Source of the DNA: a bacterium
Lineage (GTDB): Bacteria; Chloroflexota; Dormibacteria; Aeolococcales; Bog-877
Length of the DNA: 52,301 nt
Assembly (NCBI GenBank): GCA_021809895.1
Contig: JAJZJU010000003.1
Location: forward strand, 1 to 52,301
Direction: 5' to 3'
Shown: positions 1 through 8,645 of the stretch, in pieces
Layout: each line of letters begins with the position of its first letter
Position numbering within the stretch: the first letter of the stretch is position 1
The notes under the pieces: model-generated
Database searches by the model: none
What the model was told of the DNA's origin: nothing
What the model saw: the letters and a program-made list of their open reading frames with translations, nothing else
Made by a program: the position numbers and the translations under genes

Positions 1-129
1 CAGGGCGCCCTCAACAGAAGCCGCCCATAGCCTGACCCACCAGTCCCACTCGCCGGCCTCTTCCCGGTTCACTCAACCGTCCTTATGGGCACTACCGCAC
101 ACTTCTCCGCCAGCTGCTGCCAACCCCAG
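1..129 (-). repeat. TnpB-related element end, copy A
   Basis: Near-identical to 27037-27164 and to the reverse complement of 52048-52180. Read on the minus strand it encodes the conserved segment beginning VNREEAGEWDWW, an internal part of TnpB-related proteins of actinobacterial IS200/IS605-type elements. Homology with the other copies stops at CAACCCC (121-127). The left part lies outside the window. Confidence 0.8.
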
Positions 130-146
130 GTAGCAAACTACAGGTC

Positions 147-1196
147 ATGCAGGTTCGTTCCGCCAGCTACCGCGACCTGAGCCAGGTTGACTCTCTCTAC
201 CGGACCACCATGGTGGTGGAGGAAGAGCTGTCCCAGAAGCTGGCTGCCGCCGGCCCCCACAGCCCGGTCCCGGGAGCCGCGCTGGCCAGAGCCTGGTCGA
301 TCCTCACCAAGAGCCTTTCCGCCTTGATGCCGCTGGCCGACGTCGGTGACCAGCTGTACGTGGCCGAGGACGACGGCCGGATCGTAGGCTTCGTGCAGGC
401 AGAGCCGGCACCGGGCGGGAGGGCCTGGCAGATTCTCAACCTCTGTCTGGACCCCACCTCCAGTGGCCACTTCGCAGGGGTTCCCCTCTTGCAGCATCTC
501 TTCAACGAGGGGCTGGAGCGCGGCGTGACCAGGTTCCTGGTGCGCATCCCCGACGGGCACGCCCTGGCCAGCCTGCTCCGCGAGCAGGGCTTCCAGCCCT
601 ACGCCAGCGAGCAGATCAGCTTTCGAGAGCTGCCCAAACCCCCGCGGGTAGAGTCGGCTCCATGGAGGCCCGCCCACCGGGAGGACCTCTTGGGGGTGTA
701 CCTCCTCTATCTCAACACCGCGCCGCACTCTGTGGCAGCGGTGGAGGCCCCCTCTCTCAAACAGTGGCGGGCTACCTTCCAGCTGGGCTGGCTGAGCCGG
801 CTCGACGCCCGCTCCGGCGACTCGCGCCACTACGTGGTCGAGAAGCAGTCCAAGGTGGTCGCCTGGGCCGGGATCAGAGACCCCTCCCAGGCTCGACCGA
901 CCCAGATCAGCCTCATGCTCGATCCGCAGGAGCGCGAACTGGCGGTGGAGGCAGTCCACAGCCTGCTGGGCCAGCTTCCCGCAGGTCCGACGGTGTGCCT
1001 GTTGCGGCACTACGACGGAGAGGTCGCACGAGCGGTGGCGGCCCGGGGATTCGAGCCGGTGGCGACCCAGTCGCTGATGGCCAGAGACCTGCCCCTGAAG
1101 TTGCGGGCAAGGCAGCCGCTGGAGCAGAAGAAGCGCGCCCTGGCGAGTGCCCTTCCGGTCGCCCAGGCCGTGCGGCAGCCCGAGCTTGGGTCCTGA
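147..1196 (+). CDS. tandem GNAT-fold acetyltransferase-like protein
   Basis: A 349-residue protein that reads as two GNAT-like halves, roughly residues 1-160 and 170-330. The first half starts with the typical VRSASYRDLSQVDSLY opening and has a DGRIVGFVQAE strand followed by a helix region (PLLQHLFNEGLERG). The second half repeats this order in weaker form (YVVEKQSKVVAWAGI). GNAT proteins transfer acyl groups from acyl-CoA to amines; nothing here identifies the substrate. The ATG lies 18 bases after the end of repeat copy A and has only a weak AGGT upstream, so the original promoter may have been displaced by the element. The next gene starts about 230 bases downstream behind its own candidate promoter. 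Confidence 0.7.
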   Translation: MQVRSASYRDLSQVDSLYRTTMVVEEELSQKLAAAGPHSPVPGAALARAWSILTKSLSALMPLADVGDQLYVAEDDGRIVGFVQAEPAPGGRAWQILNLCLDPTSSGHFAGVPLLQHLFNEGLERGVTRFLVRIPDGHALASLLREQGFQPYASEQISFRELPKPPRVESAPWRPAHREDLLGVYLLYLNTAPHSVAAVEAPSLKQWRATFQLGWLSRLDARSGDSRHYVVEKQSKVVAWAGIRDPSQARPTQISLMLDPQERELAVEAVHSLLGQLPAGPTVCLLRHYDGEVARAVAARGFEPVATQSLMARDLPLKLRARQPLEQKKRALASALPVAQAVRQPELGS

Positions 1197-1207
1197 ACGG
1201 TTGGCTC

Positions 1208-1236
1208 TCGTCAAGATTGGCGCGGTGCGGTATATT
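1208..1236 (+). promoter_or_regulatory. candidate promoter of the R3H ATPase-tmk group
   Basis: TATATT at 1231-1236 is a good -10 hexamer, with a weak TCGTCA 17 bases upstream. A GTG (1243) lies 6 bases after the -10 and opens a 23-codon frame that ends at TAA 1312-1314, in the same frame as the downstream gene. This fits either a leaderless small ORF or a plain 5' leader. Confidence 0.45.
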
Positions 1237-1422
1237 CGGGTCGTGACGAGGAGTTGGACGGAGGGTCCCGGCGATCCTTCGCTGCCGCCCTCTCCTGGAG
1301 CGCATGGCGGCTAATCGCCGCTGGCGATCCGCGGGGGCGCGCCCACCTCTGAAGGAGGCAGCAGCCTGACCAACCTTCAGTTCGACTTCGGCCCCTCCTT
1401 CGCGGAGGAGCTGGAGCTTCTG

Positions 1423-2976
1423 GTGGGAACTCTGCCCCCGGCCCTGCGGGACTCCGTGCGCGCGCTCCCCGAGGAGTACGGCGACCTGCTGGAGATCGTG
1501 CTGGATCTGGGGCGCGACCCGGAGGCCAGGTTCGAGGGGCAAGAGGTCGTGCTCGGGCAGGAGCCGGTCTCGGTCGCCGACCTCGACTATGTGGCAAGCA
1601 GGATCGGGGCCTTCGGAGGCGACAACCGCGCCGGGATCGCCCGCACCCTCCACCGCATCTCAGCCATCCGCAACCGCTCGGGTGAGATCATCGGGCTCAC
1701 TTGCCGGGTCGGTCGAGCGGTCACCGGCCGGGTGGAGATCATCCGTGACATCGTGGTCGGCGGTCAGAGCCTGCTGTTGCTGGGCAAGCCCGGGGTGGGC
1801 AAGACCACCATGCTTCGGGAGGTGGCTCGCATCCTCGCCGACGAGAGCCGCAAGCGCGTGGTGGTGGTGGATACCAGCAACGAGATCGCCGGCGATGGGG
1901 ACATCCCCCACCGCGGGATCGGGCGGGCGCGGCGGATGCAGGTGGCCCGTCCGGAGCTCCAGCATGCGGTCATGATCGAGGCCGTCGAGAACCACATGCC
2001 TGAGGTCATCGTCATCGACGAGATCGGGACGGAGCTCGAGGCTGCCGCCGCGCGCACGATCGCGGAGCGCGGGGTCCAGCTGGTGGCGACCGCCCACGGC
2101 AACACCCTCGACAACCTGCTGGTGAACCCCACCCTCAACGATCTGTTGGGTGGCATCCAGACGGTGACTCTTTCCGACGAGGAGGCGCGTCGGCGGGGCA
2201 CCCAGAAGTCTGTGCTGGAGCGCAAGGCCCCACCGACATTCGACGCCCTGGTGGAGATCGTCGACCGCCACCGGGTGACGATCCACATGCCCCTGGCGGA
2301 CGTGGTCGACGACGCCCTGCGAGGACGCCCCCACCCCGCCCAGCTGCGGGAGATGCGGGAGGGCCGAGGGGTCACCACCCGCCTGGTGGAGCCGGCTCCC
2401 TTCGACGACCGCGGATCACGAGAGCTATTCGCTCAGGAAGCGCCTTCCAGGGGACGCCGCCCCACCAGTCTGGCGGAGCTGGCCGAGGGCCGCACGGATG
2501 CCCAGGGCGGTGCCGCCGACACCTCGGTATTCCCCTACGGGGTCTCCCGGGTCTACCTGGAACAGGCGGTGCGCGAGCTGAGGGTGCCGGTCCGGATCCA
2601 GCACCACGTCGACGACGCCGACATGGTGCTGACCCTGAAGAACTACTACCGCCGACGCGACTCGCCGCTGCGCACCGCCGAGGCCGATGGCATCCCCATC
2701 TCCATCCTGCGCAGCAACACGGTGGCCCAGATCCGCACCTTCCTGAGCCAGCTCTACAATCTGGAGCCGCTGGACCCAACCGATGCCGCGCTGCAGGAGG
2801 CCAGGGATGGGATCGAGCGCGCGCGCCAGGGGACGGTCGTGGAGCTCGCTCCCCAGAACGCCTACATCCGCCGGTTGCAGCATCAGCTGGTGGAGGAATG
2901 TGAGATGGTGGCGCGCAGCACGGGCAAGGAGCCGCGACGTCGCTTGCGGATCTACCCCACCTCGCAGGCTTCCTGA
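1423..2976 (+). CDS. AAA ATPase with R3H domain (Ycf45/SpoIIIAA-like)
   Basis: A 517-residue protein. Residues about 60-290 form a P-loop ATPase like SpoIIIAA and plastid Ycf45: Walker [10 protein letters not shown] near residue 121, a [14 protein letters not shown] motif, Walker [13 protein letters not shown] and a sensor TAHGNTL. The last ~60 residues ([26 protein letters not shown] onward) look like an R3H single-stranded nucleic-acid-binding domain. A role with nucleic acid is likely but undefined. The GTG start has GGAG 8 bases upstream. No other ATG, GTG or TTG lies in frame back to the stop at 1312, but a CTG at 1366 sits 7 bases after a perfect GAAGGAGG (1351-1358) and would add 19 residues beginning MTNLQFDFG. 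It is followed by tmk after 49 bases. Confidence 0.85.
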   Translation: MGTLPPALRDSVRALPEEYGDLLEIVLDLGRDPEARFEGQEVVLGQEPVSVADLDYVASRIGAFGGDNRAGIARTLHRISAIRNRSGEIIGLTCRVGRAVTGRVEIIRDIVVGGQSLLLLGKPGVGKTTMLREVARILADESRKRVVVVDTSNEIAGDGDIPHRGIGRARRMQVARPELQHAVMIEAVENHMPEVIVIDEIGTELEAAAARTIAERGVQLVATAHGNTLDNLLVNPTLNDLLGGIQTVTLSDEEARRRGTQKSVLERKAPPTFDALVEIVDRHRVTIHMPLADVVDDALRGRPHPAQLREMREGRGVTTRLVEPAPFDDRGSRELFAQEAPSRGRRPTSLAELAEGRTDAQGGAADTSVFPYGVSRVYLEQAVRELRVPVRIQHHVDDADMVLTLKNYYRRRDSPLRTAEADGIPISILRSNTVAQIRTFLSQLYNLEPLDPTDAALQEARDGIERARQGTVVELAPQNAYIRRLQHQLVEECEMVARSTGKEPRRRLRIYPTSQAS

Positions 2977-3025
2977 GCGCCCGCCGGCGAGCCGCCGACC
3001 CAATCCATCAGGAGATTTCTGACCC

Positions 3026-3667
3026 TTGAGTGACAGCGGCTTCTTCGTGAGTGTGGAGGGGCTCGACGGCTCCGGCAAGACCACCCAGGTTGGTCTGCTC
3101 GCCCAGACCCTGGCCACGACCGGCCGCAGAGTCACCGTGGTCCGCGACCCGGGCTCGACCGCGCTGGGAGAGCGGGTGCGCGACCTCCTGTTGGAGCCGA
3201 GGGCGGGAGCGCCGGTCAGCCACTGGGCTGAGACCGCCTTGTTCCTCGCCTCCCGACTGCAGCTTGCAGAAGAGGTGATCCGGCCAGCCCTCACCCATGG
3301 AGACGTGGTGGTGTCAGACCGCTACCTCGATTCCACCCTTGCCTATCAGGGAGCTCGCGGCATCTCCCGGAGTGAGATCCTGGAGCTGCACCGCCTGTTC
3401 GGGCTCACCCGCCTTCCAGATCTCACCGTCATCCTCGACCTCCCCGTGGTCCTGGCCCAGACCAGGCGCGAGAGTGGGACAGCTCCAGACCGGATGGAGC
3501 AGGAGTCCAGCTCGTACCATGAGAGGGTCCGGGCAGGGTACCTGGATCTTGCCGGGCAGTTCCCGGACCGGATTGTGGTCTTGGACGCCGACAGGCCGGC
3601 TGACGAGATCGCTCGCCAGTGCGGGAGCCTGGTCAAAGATCGGCTTAACGTGGGGAGAGCAACTTGA
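3026..3667 (+). CDS. tmk: thymidylate kinase
   Basis: A 213-residue dTMP kinase that phosphorylates dTMP to dTDP for DNA synthesis. Visible motifs are the P-loop EGLDGSGKTTQ (about residues 10-20), DPGSTALGE, the DRYLDSTLAYQG motif near residue 98, LTVILDLP, and a LID segment with DRMEQES. In the second motif family members usually have DRY-x-S-S, so DRYLDST is a normal variant. The TTG start follows CAGGAG (3009-3014) by about 11 bases. The stop overlaps the next start by 4 bases (TTGA), so the c-di-AMP receptor is translationally coupled. The tmk-yaaQ neighbourhood is known from Bacillus; the yaaR and holB genes that follow there are absent here. Confidence 0.95.
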   Translation: MSDSGFFVSVEGLDGSGKTTQVGLLAQTLATTGRRVTVVRDPGSTALGERVRDLLLEPRAGAPVSHWAETALFLASRLQLAEEVIRPALTHGDVVVSDRYLDSTLAYQGARGISRSEILELHRLFGLTRLPDLTVILDLPVVLAQTRRESGTAPDRMEQESSSYHERVRAGYLDLAGQFPDRIVVLDADRPADEIARQCGSLVKDRLNVGRAT

Positions 3668-3987
3668 AGCTGGTAGTGGCGATCGTCCATGAGCAGGATG
3701 CCGCCCGAGCGCTGGAGGCGCTGGGCGCCCGAGGCTTCGGGGTGACCAGACTCACCAGCGAGGGGGGCTTTCTGGAGCGACGCAACTCCCTGTTGCTGTT
3801 GGGGCTCGACGACAGCTTGGTCGACGAGGCCATCGCGACCCTGCGCTCGGTGTGCCGCCCCCGTCATGAACAGATGAACGCAGGCCGGGGCCACGACCAG
3901 GCCGCCGCCTACGACGTCGACGTCGAGGTAGAGATCGGCAGGGCCACCGTCTTCGTGCTCGACCTGGGCAGGGTGGAGCGCCTCTGA
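3664..3987 (+). CDS. PII-like cyclic-di-AMP receptor (DarA/YaaQ family)
   Basis: A 107-residue protein of the DUF970 family, whose Bacillus and Staphylococcus members (DarA, PstA) are PII-like trimers binding c-di-AMP. The family hallmarks are present: MKLVVAIVHEQDA at the N-terminus, GFGVTRLTSEGGFLERRNSLLLLGL across residues about 25-50, and a C-terminal VEIGRATVFVLDL strand. The TTG start overlaps the tmk stop by 4 bases. Coupling to tmk is the conserved context of this family. No diadenylate cyclase or phosphodiesterase gene lies in the window, so ligand supply must come from elsewhere. Confidence 0.92.
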   Translation: MKLVVAIVHEQDAARALEALGARGFGVTRLTSEGGFLERRNSLLLLGLDDSLVDEAIATLRSVCRPRHEQMNAGRGHDQAAAYDVDVEVEIGRATVFVLDLGRVERL

Positions 3988-4018
3988 CCGGGGCCATCAC
4001 CTATTGGCTAGCTCGGCT

Positions 4019-4024
4019 TATACT
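4019..4024 (+). promoter_or_regulatory. candidate -10 upstream of moxR
   Basis: TATACT, 52 bases before the moxR-like GTG. No -35 hexamer is seen at the usual distance. It marks the only break in the plus-strand run between the c-di-AMP receptor and MoxR. Confidence 0.35.
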
Positions 4025-4075
4025 GCCGCCTGAGCGGGCAGGGGGTAGATCGGCGCCAAGCGAAGGGAGGACCCG

Positions 4076-5035
4076 GTGGGATCAACCGCCACCGAGCAGA
4101 TCCGAGGGCTGACCGAGGCCGTCGGCACGGTGATCGTCGGCAACCTTGCCCAGATCGAGCTCTGCACCATCGCCTGGTTGGTCGGTGGACACGTGCTCAT
4201 AGAAGACGTGCCCGGGGTGGGCAAGACCATGCTGGCCAAGGCCCTCGCCAAGGCCACCGGAGGGCACTTCGACCGGGTGCAGTTCACCCCGGACCTGCTC
4301 CCAGGAGACATCACCGGAGCCAACATCTACTACCCAACCCAGGGCGCCTTCGAGTTCCGCCATGGTCCGGTGTTCACCCAGATCCTGCTCGCGGACGAGA
4401 TCAATCGGGCAACCCCCAAGACCCAGTCAGCTCTGCTGGAGGCGATGGAGGAGCGCCAGGTGACAGTCGACGGCACCACCCACCCTCTGCCCGACCCATT
4501 CGTGGTGCTGGCGACCCAGAACCCCATCGAGTACCAGGGCACCTTCGCCCTCCCGGAGGCCCAGGTGGACCGCTTCCTGATGCGGGTGTCGCTGGGCTAC
4601 CCAGACCTGGGCGGAGAGCTGGAGATCCTGGACAGGTTTGGCAATGCCTCTCCGCTGGGCGACCTCCACCCGGTCACGGATCCGGAGGATTACCCAGCCC
4701 TGCGCGAGGCGGTGATGTCAATCTTCGTCGCCGCAGAGATCAAGGAGTACTTAGTCCGCCTGGTCCAACGCACCCGTCGGCACCCCGACCTGGCGATGGG
4801 GGCGAGCGTACGCGCCAGCCTGGGGCTGCTGCGGGCCAGTCAGGCCCGCGCGCTGATGCAGGACCGGAGCTACGTGGTGCCAGACGACATCAAGGCGCTG
4901 GCCCGCCCGGTGCTGCTCCACCGAATGGTGCTGAAGGCCAACGCCGAGCTCCGGGGCGCCACCGGCGCGGCGATCCTGGAGGAGGTCGTCGAGAGCGAAC
5001 CGGTCCCTGTGGGAGGCCAGCGCGCCGCGGGATGA
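4076..5035 (+). CDS. MoxR-family AAA+ ATPase
   Basis: A 319-residue MoxR-type AAA+ chaperone ATPase. Walker A is GVGKT in VPGVGKTMLAKALA (near residue 46), the GDITG and EFRHGPVFTQ loops follow, Walker B is LLADEINRA, and sensor regions VLATQNPIEYQG and ALPEAQVDRFLM are intact. The GTG start lies 5 bases after AAGGGAGG (4063-4070). MoxR proteins commonly sit beside DUF58 and transglutaminase genes, as here (next two genes), and are thought to help mature or remodel membrane or secreted complexes. The target of this one is not known. Confidence 0.93.
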   Translation: MGSTATEQIRGLTEAVGTVIVGNLAQIELCTIAWLVGGHVLIEDVPGVGKTMLAKALAKATGGHFDRVQFTPDLLPGDITGANIYYPTQGAFEFRHGPVFTQILLADEINRATPKTQSALLEAMEERQVTVDGTTHPLPDPFVVLATQNPIEYQGTFALPEAQVDRFLMRVSLGYPDLGGELEILDRFGNASPLGDLHPVTDPEDYPALREAVMSIFVAAEIKEYLVRLVQRTRRHPDLAMGASVRASLGLLRASQARALMQDRSYVVPDDIKALARPVLLHRMVLKANAELRGATGAAILEEVVESEPVPVGGQRAAG

Positions 5036-5077
5036 GGCCCGACTTCGCGCAGTCGCCGGCAGCAGACGCGGATACCC

Positions 5078-6274
5078 ATGCATAGGGCGGCGCTGTTGGC
5101 GGTGGTGGCGGTGGCCGCCTTCTTCGCCTACATCAACGGGGTCCAGCTGGCTTTCTCGGTGGTGTACGCAGCCATCTTGGTCACCCTCCTCTCCCTGGGC
5201 TGGAGCCTGGTCGCTGCCCGCGGCGTCTCCTTCTCAAGGGAGGCCCCGGGAGGCACCCAGATGGTGGGCGAGCTCTTCTCACAGCGGTTCACGGTCACCA
5301 ATCGGTCGTTCCTGCCCATTCCGATGATGGAGATGAGGGACTTGGCAAGGTTTCCCGGCTACCGCGCCTCCAGAGGACTCTCGCTTCGCGCCCATGAGGA
5401 GGCCGTCTGGGACAGTGAGGTGCGGCTTCTGGCTCGGGGACGCTACACCCTGGGACCCACCGAGATCCGTCTGGCGGACCCCTTCGGCCTATTCCCGCGG
5501 CGGGTGCGCTTTGCGGCCGGGGGGTCGGTGCTCGTGTATCCCGCGATCTACCACATGCCGGACTTCGCCTTCATCGGCGCCCGGGCGGGGCTGGACTCCG
5601 ACCGCGGAGGCCGGCCGCGGGACCTGCCGCCGAGCGCCTCTGGCATCCGTGAGCACGACCCTGCCGACGGCATCAACCGGATCCACTGGATCTCCACGGC
5701 GCGCAAGGGTCGGCTCATGAGCCGCACGTTCGACGCCGAGGAAGGCTCGGACCTCCTGGTCGTCCTGGACCTGCGCCGCGGACTTCATCACGGCATGGCA
5801 CCTGAGAGCTCTCTCGAGTACGCGGTGACCCTGGCGGCCTCGGTTGCCCACGGTGCCATCCGACACGGAAGGGCGGTGGCGATGCTGGCCACCGACCGCG
5901 AGCTCACCGACATCGCGCCCGGTCGCGGCGACGCCCAGGAGCAGCTGATCATGGAGAGGCTGGCGCTCGCCCAGGCAGACGGCCAGGTGGCGCTGGGTGA
6001 CATCCTCTACCGCCACATCCCCGCCTGGCGGACCAGGGGCAACATCGTGCTGGTGACATCAGACCCTTCGGGTGAATGGGTCGAGGCGATGGCGGCAGGG
6101 TCTCAGCCCGGGCGGAAGGCTGTCGCGATCTACATCGACGCGCGCTCGTTCCAGAGCTCCGAGCAGACCACCGCCATCCCGGCCCAATGGCGCCTGGTGA
6201 TGGACATCTGGACGATCCGCCAGGGCGACGACCTCTCCCGTCTCGACCCGGTCGTGGGCAGAGCCGTTGTCTGA
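5078..6274 (+). CDS. DUF58 domain membrane protein
   Basis: A 398-residue protein. The first ~45 residues hold one or two membrane segments (LLAVVAVAAFFAYI and LAFSVVYAAILVTLLSLGW). The DUF58 signature lies near residues 185-220: IREHDPADGINRIHWISTARKGRLM. The C-terminal half resembles a von Willebrand A fold (LLVVLDLRRG, then NIVLVTSDPSG). It sits 42 bases after the MoxR gene, and its stop overlaps the transglutaminase start by 8 bases. Together these form the classic MoxR-DUF58-transglutaminase group, whose biochemical task is still open; some members are linked to cell-envelope or stress functions. Confidence 0.9.
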   Translation: MHRAALLAVVAVAAFFAYINGVQLAFSVVYAAILVTLLSLGWSLVAARGVSFSREAPGGTQMVGELFSQRFTVTNRSFLPIPMMEMRDLARFPGYRASRGLSLRAHEEAVWDSEVRLLARGRYTLGPTEIRLADPFGLFPRRVRFAAGGSVLVYPAIYHMPDFAFIGARAGLDSDRGGRPRDLPPSASGIREHDPADGINRIHWISTARKGRLMSRTFDAEEGSDLLVVLDLRRGLHHGMAPESSLEYAVTLAASVAHGAIRHGRAVAMLATDRELTDIAPGRGDAQEQLIMERLALAQADGQVALGDILYRHIPAWRTRGNIVLVTSDPSGEWVEAMAAGSQPGRKAVAIYIDARSFQSSEQTTAIPAQWRLVMDIWTIRQGDDLSRLDPVVGRAVV

Positions 6275-8645
6275 GCTGGCACTGGTGGCGCTGGTGGCGC
6301 TGGCGGTGATGGCAGCGGTGGCAGCGGCACCGATGCGCAGCCCGTCTCTGGTTCCTGAGACGGGCATCAGGGCCAGCGGAGCAACCGGATTCGGGTATCC
6401 TGGCCCACCCGCCTGGGTGAGCTTGGTCCTCTCCCTGCTTCTGGCCGTATCCAGCGCGGGGGCGCTGGCGGTCACCGTGCTGGGCAGCCTGGGGCTGTCG
6501 GGCTGCCTGGTGGCCGCCATCGGCGTCCTGATGGCAGCAGCCGCTGCCCGCTTCATCGCCAACAGGGCGCTGGGAGTCCTCGGCCTGGTGGCGGGTGGGC
6601 TTGTCACGGCCGGGGTGCTCACATTGCAGGTGGCGGCCGGGATCAGCGCCACCGGGAGCCCCGCCAGCCTGCTCAAGCAGGTGCTCGCCAGCCCCGCCAG
6701 CTCGCAGCTCTTCGCCCTCCTGGTCGTCTGCTGGGCGACGGGTGCCTGGGTCGGCTGGCTGGCGATCCGCGAGCACATAGGAGCGCTGGCCTGCGCGGTG
6801 CCCCTGGTGGTCCTCGTGGCAGATCTGGTCAACGTTCCACCGGTGCTCGAGAGCGCGCCCGCCTGGCCGGTGGTCGGAGCCACTGTGAGCGGGCTTGCCC
6901 TGGTCGGTTGGGCCCATCAGGAGCAGCAGCTGGTGCGCTGGACGAAGCTGGGCGTTCCCTGGTCCGGGACTCAGCCTGGTCGCGGCCTGGGGATTGTGGT
7001 GGGCCTGGCGCTGGTGGTGGCGCTGCTGGCACTGATCGCCCCCCCCCTGAACCGCACCAACATCAGCGAGCGATTCTTCCACTCCGGCCCTCACATCAGC
7101 AAGACGAGTCCCTCGGCCCAGATAGCTGCGATCTCGGGCTACTCCACCGCGGTGGTCCCGGGAGGGCCAATCCGCCAGGTCCGGCAACCGGTCCTCAGCT
7201 ACCGGACCTCCGCTGCCGGAGGCACTGTCTACCTGCGCGGGGTGGCGCTCACAGACTTCAGCAACGGCAACTGGTACCCCGCACCTTCGAATACCGTAGC
7301 CGTCAAGAGCGGCGGTATCATCCCCTTCCAGGCCTCGGCGGCACAGGGGACCACCGCCACTGAGCTGGCCCGCAAGGAGGTCTCGCTCACCGTCACGTAC
7401 CTGGGGACAGGCGCCCAGGCCGTGCCCGACCTGCTGTTTCCCGGCAGCCCCTTGCAGACGCCGATCGCGCCCGCCGCATATCGCGTGCACGGACAGACTT
7501 TGGGTCGTTCCCTGCTCACCATCACCGACGTCACCACAACCACCGGCCTCGCCAACTCACTGCCCTCGTCCCAGACGCTCACGACCTTTGGGTCGGTGTC
7601 GGACGCCACCGCCCAGGAGCTGGAGTCGGCCGGGACCAATTACCCCTCGTGGGTGAAAGCTGACGCCTCCCTGCCTCCGGAGGCCTCATTCATTGACGTC
7701 AACGCGCTCGCGTCCGACGCCACCGCGATGGCCGCCGGGGCGACCAATCCGTACCAGATCGCGATCAACATCCAGAATGCCCTGCGCTCTCAGGAGATCT
7801 ACACCCTGGATCCGCCCAAGGTCCCGGCCGGTGTCTGGCCGATCGTTTACTTCCTCAATAACTCGCACCGGGGCTACTGCCAGTATTTCGCCTCGGCGAT
7901 GGGGGCCATGCTCCGCAGCATGGGGATCCCGACCCGACTGGTCAGCGGCTTCGGGCCAGGACAGGAGGGCAAGCTGAGGAACGGGCAGCGGCTGATCACC
8001 GAGGCCGACGCTCACACCTGGGTGCAGGTGTACTTTCCCCACTACGGCTGGGTCAACTTCGAGCCGACTCCGGACGGTTTCTACCAGCCCACCGGAGCCG
8101 CCGCGACCCGGACTGGACCGACACCTCCCTCGACCGTCGCCGTGCCCCACCCCGGGGTGCGCTCGACTGGAGCTGGCACAGCGCTGCTGAAGCCGACCCG
8201 GCCAGGGGCCAACCTGCGCCGCGATCTGGTCTGGGTCGGCCTGGCGGTGGCCCTGCTGCTTATCGCCGCCTTCCTGGGGGGAGCTCTGCGCTGGCTGGCC
8301 TGGGTCACCACCCCCCGGCAGCTGCGCCGCCGGCTCGCCCTGGCGGTCCGCCTGGGTAGAATGGGCGACCCGCGCTGTCTTACGGTTTCCGAGCTGGCGC
8401 AGTCGTGCGCCACGCTCGCTGGGGCAGGCAATCTCAAATGGGAACAAGAGCTGATGAAGCTGGCTGTAACCGCCGACCGGATCTCGTTCTCACGGCCGGA
8501 AGACTCAAGGGGAGCGGACGGGCTCGAGGGCTGGGCATCCGTGCGCTCCGCCTATCCCCGCCTGCTCTGGCTGGCCTGGCGAGCCGGTCGAGGCCGGACC
8601 AGCGGTAGCCCCAGGCCGACCGTGATCCGGCTGCAGAGCATCTGA
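6267..8645 (+). CDS. membrane-anchored transglutaminase-like protein (TgpA type)
   Basis: A 792-residue protein with TTG start (6267) overlapping the DUF58 stop. Residues about 1-265 hold roughly eight hydrophobic segments. An extracytoplasmic domain follows, and a further membrane helix lies near 655-680 (LVWVGLAVALLLIAAFLGGAL) before a cytoplasmic tail. The transglutaminase-like core carries a full Cys-His-Asp triad: Cys538 in GYCQYF, His583 in ADAHTWVQV and Asp603 in PTPDGF. This is the TgpA architecture. Its enzymes may act as proteases or cross-linking enzymes on envelope proteins; the activity here is inferred. Its TGA is directly followed by the GTG of the next gene, with no intervening base. 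Confidence 0.92.
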   Translation: MSELALVALVALAVMAAVAAAPMRSPSLVPETGIRASGATGFGYPGPPAWVSLVLSLLLAVSSAGALAVTVLGSLGLSGCLVAAIGVLMAAAAARFIANRALGVLGLVAGGLVTAGVLTLQVAAGISATGSPASLLKQVLASPASSQLFALLVVCWATGAWVGWLAIREHIGALACAVPLVVLVADLVNVPPVLESAPAWPVVGATVSGLALVGWAHQEQQLVRWTKLGVPWSGTQPGRGLGIVVGLALVVALLALIAPPLNRTNISERFFHSGPHISKTSPSAQIAAISGYSTAVVPGGPIRQVRQPVLSYRTSAAGGTVYLRGVALTDFSNGNWYPAPSNTVAVKSGGIIPFQASAAQGTTATELARKEVSLTVTYLGTGAQAVPDLLFPGSPLQTPIAPAAYRVHGQTLGRSLLTITDVTTTTGLANSLPSSQTLTTFGSVSDATAQELESAGTNYPSWVKADASLPPEASFIDVNALASDATAMAAGATNPYQIAINIQNALRSQEIYTLDPPKVPAGVWPIVYFLNNSHRGYCQYFASAMGAMLRSMGIPTRLVSGFGPGQEGKLRNGQRLITEADAHTWVQVYFPHYGWVNFEPTPDGFYQPTGAAATRTGPTPPSTVAVPHPGVRSTGAGTALLKPTRPGANLRRDLVWVGLAVALLLIAAFLGGALRWLAWVTTPRQLRRRLALAVRLGRMGDPRCLTVSELAQSCATLAGAGNLKWEQELMKLAVTADRISFSRPEDSRGADGLEGWASVRSAYPRLLWLAWRAGRGRTSGSPRPTVIRLQSI

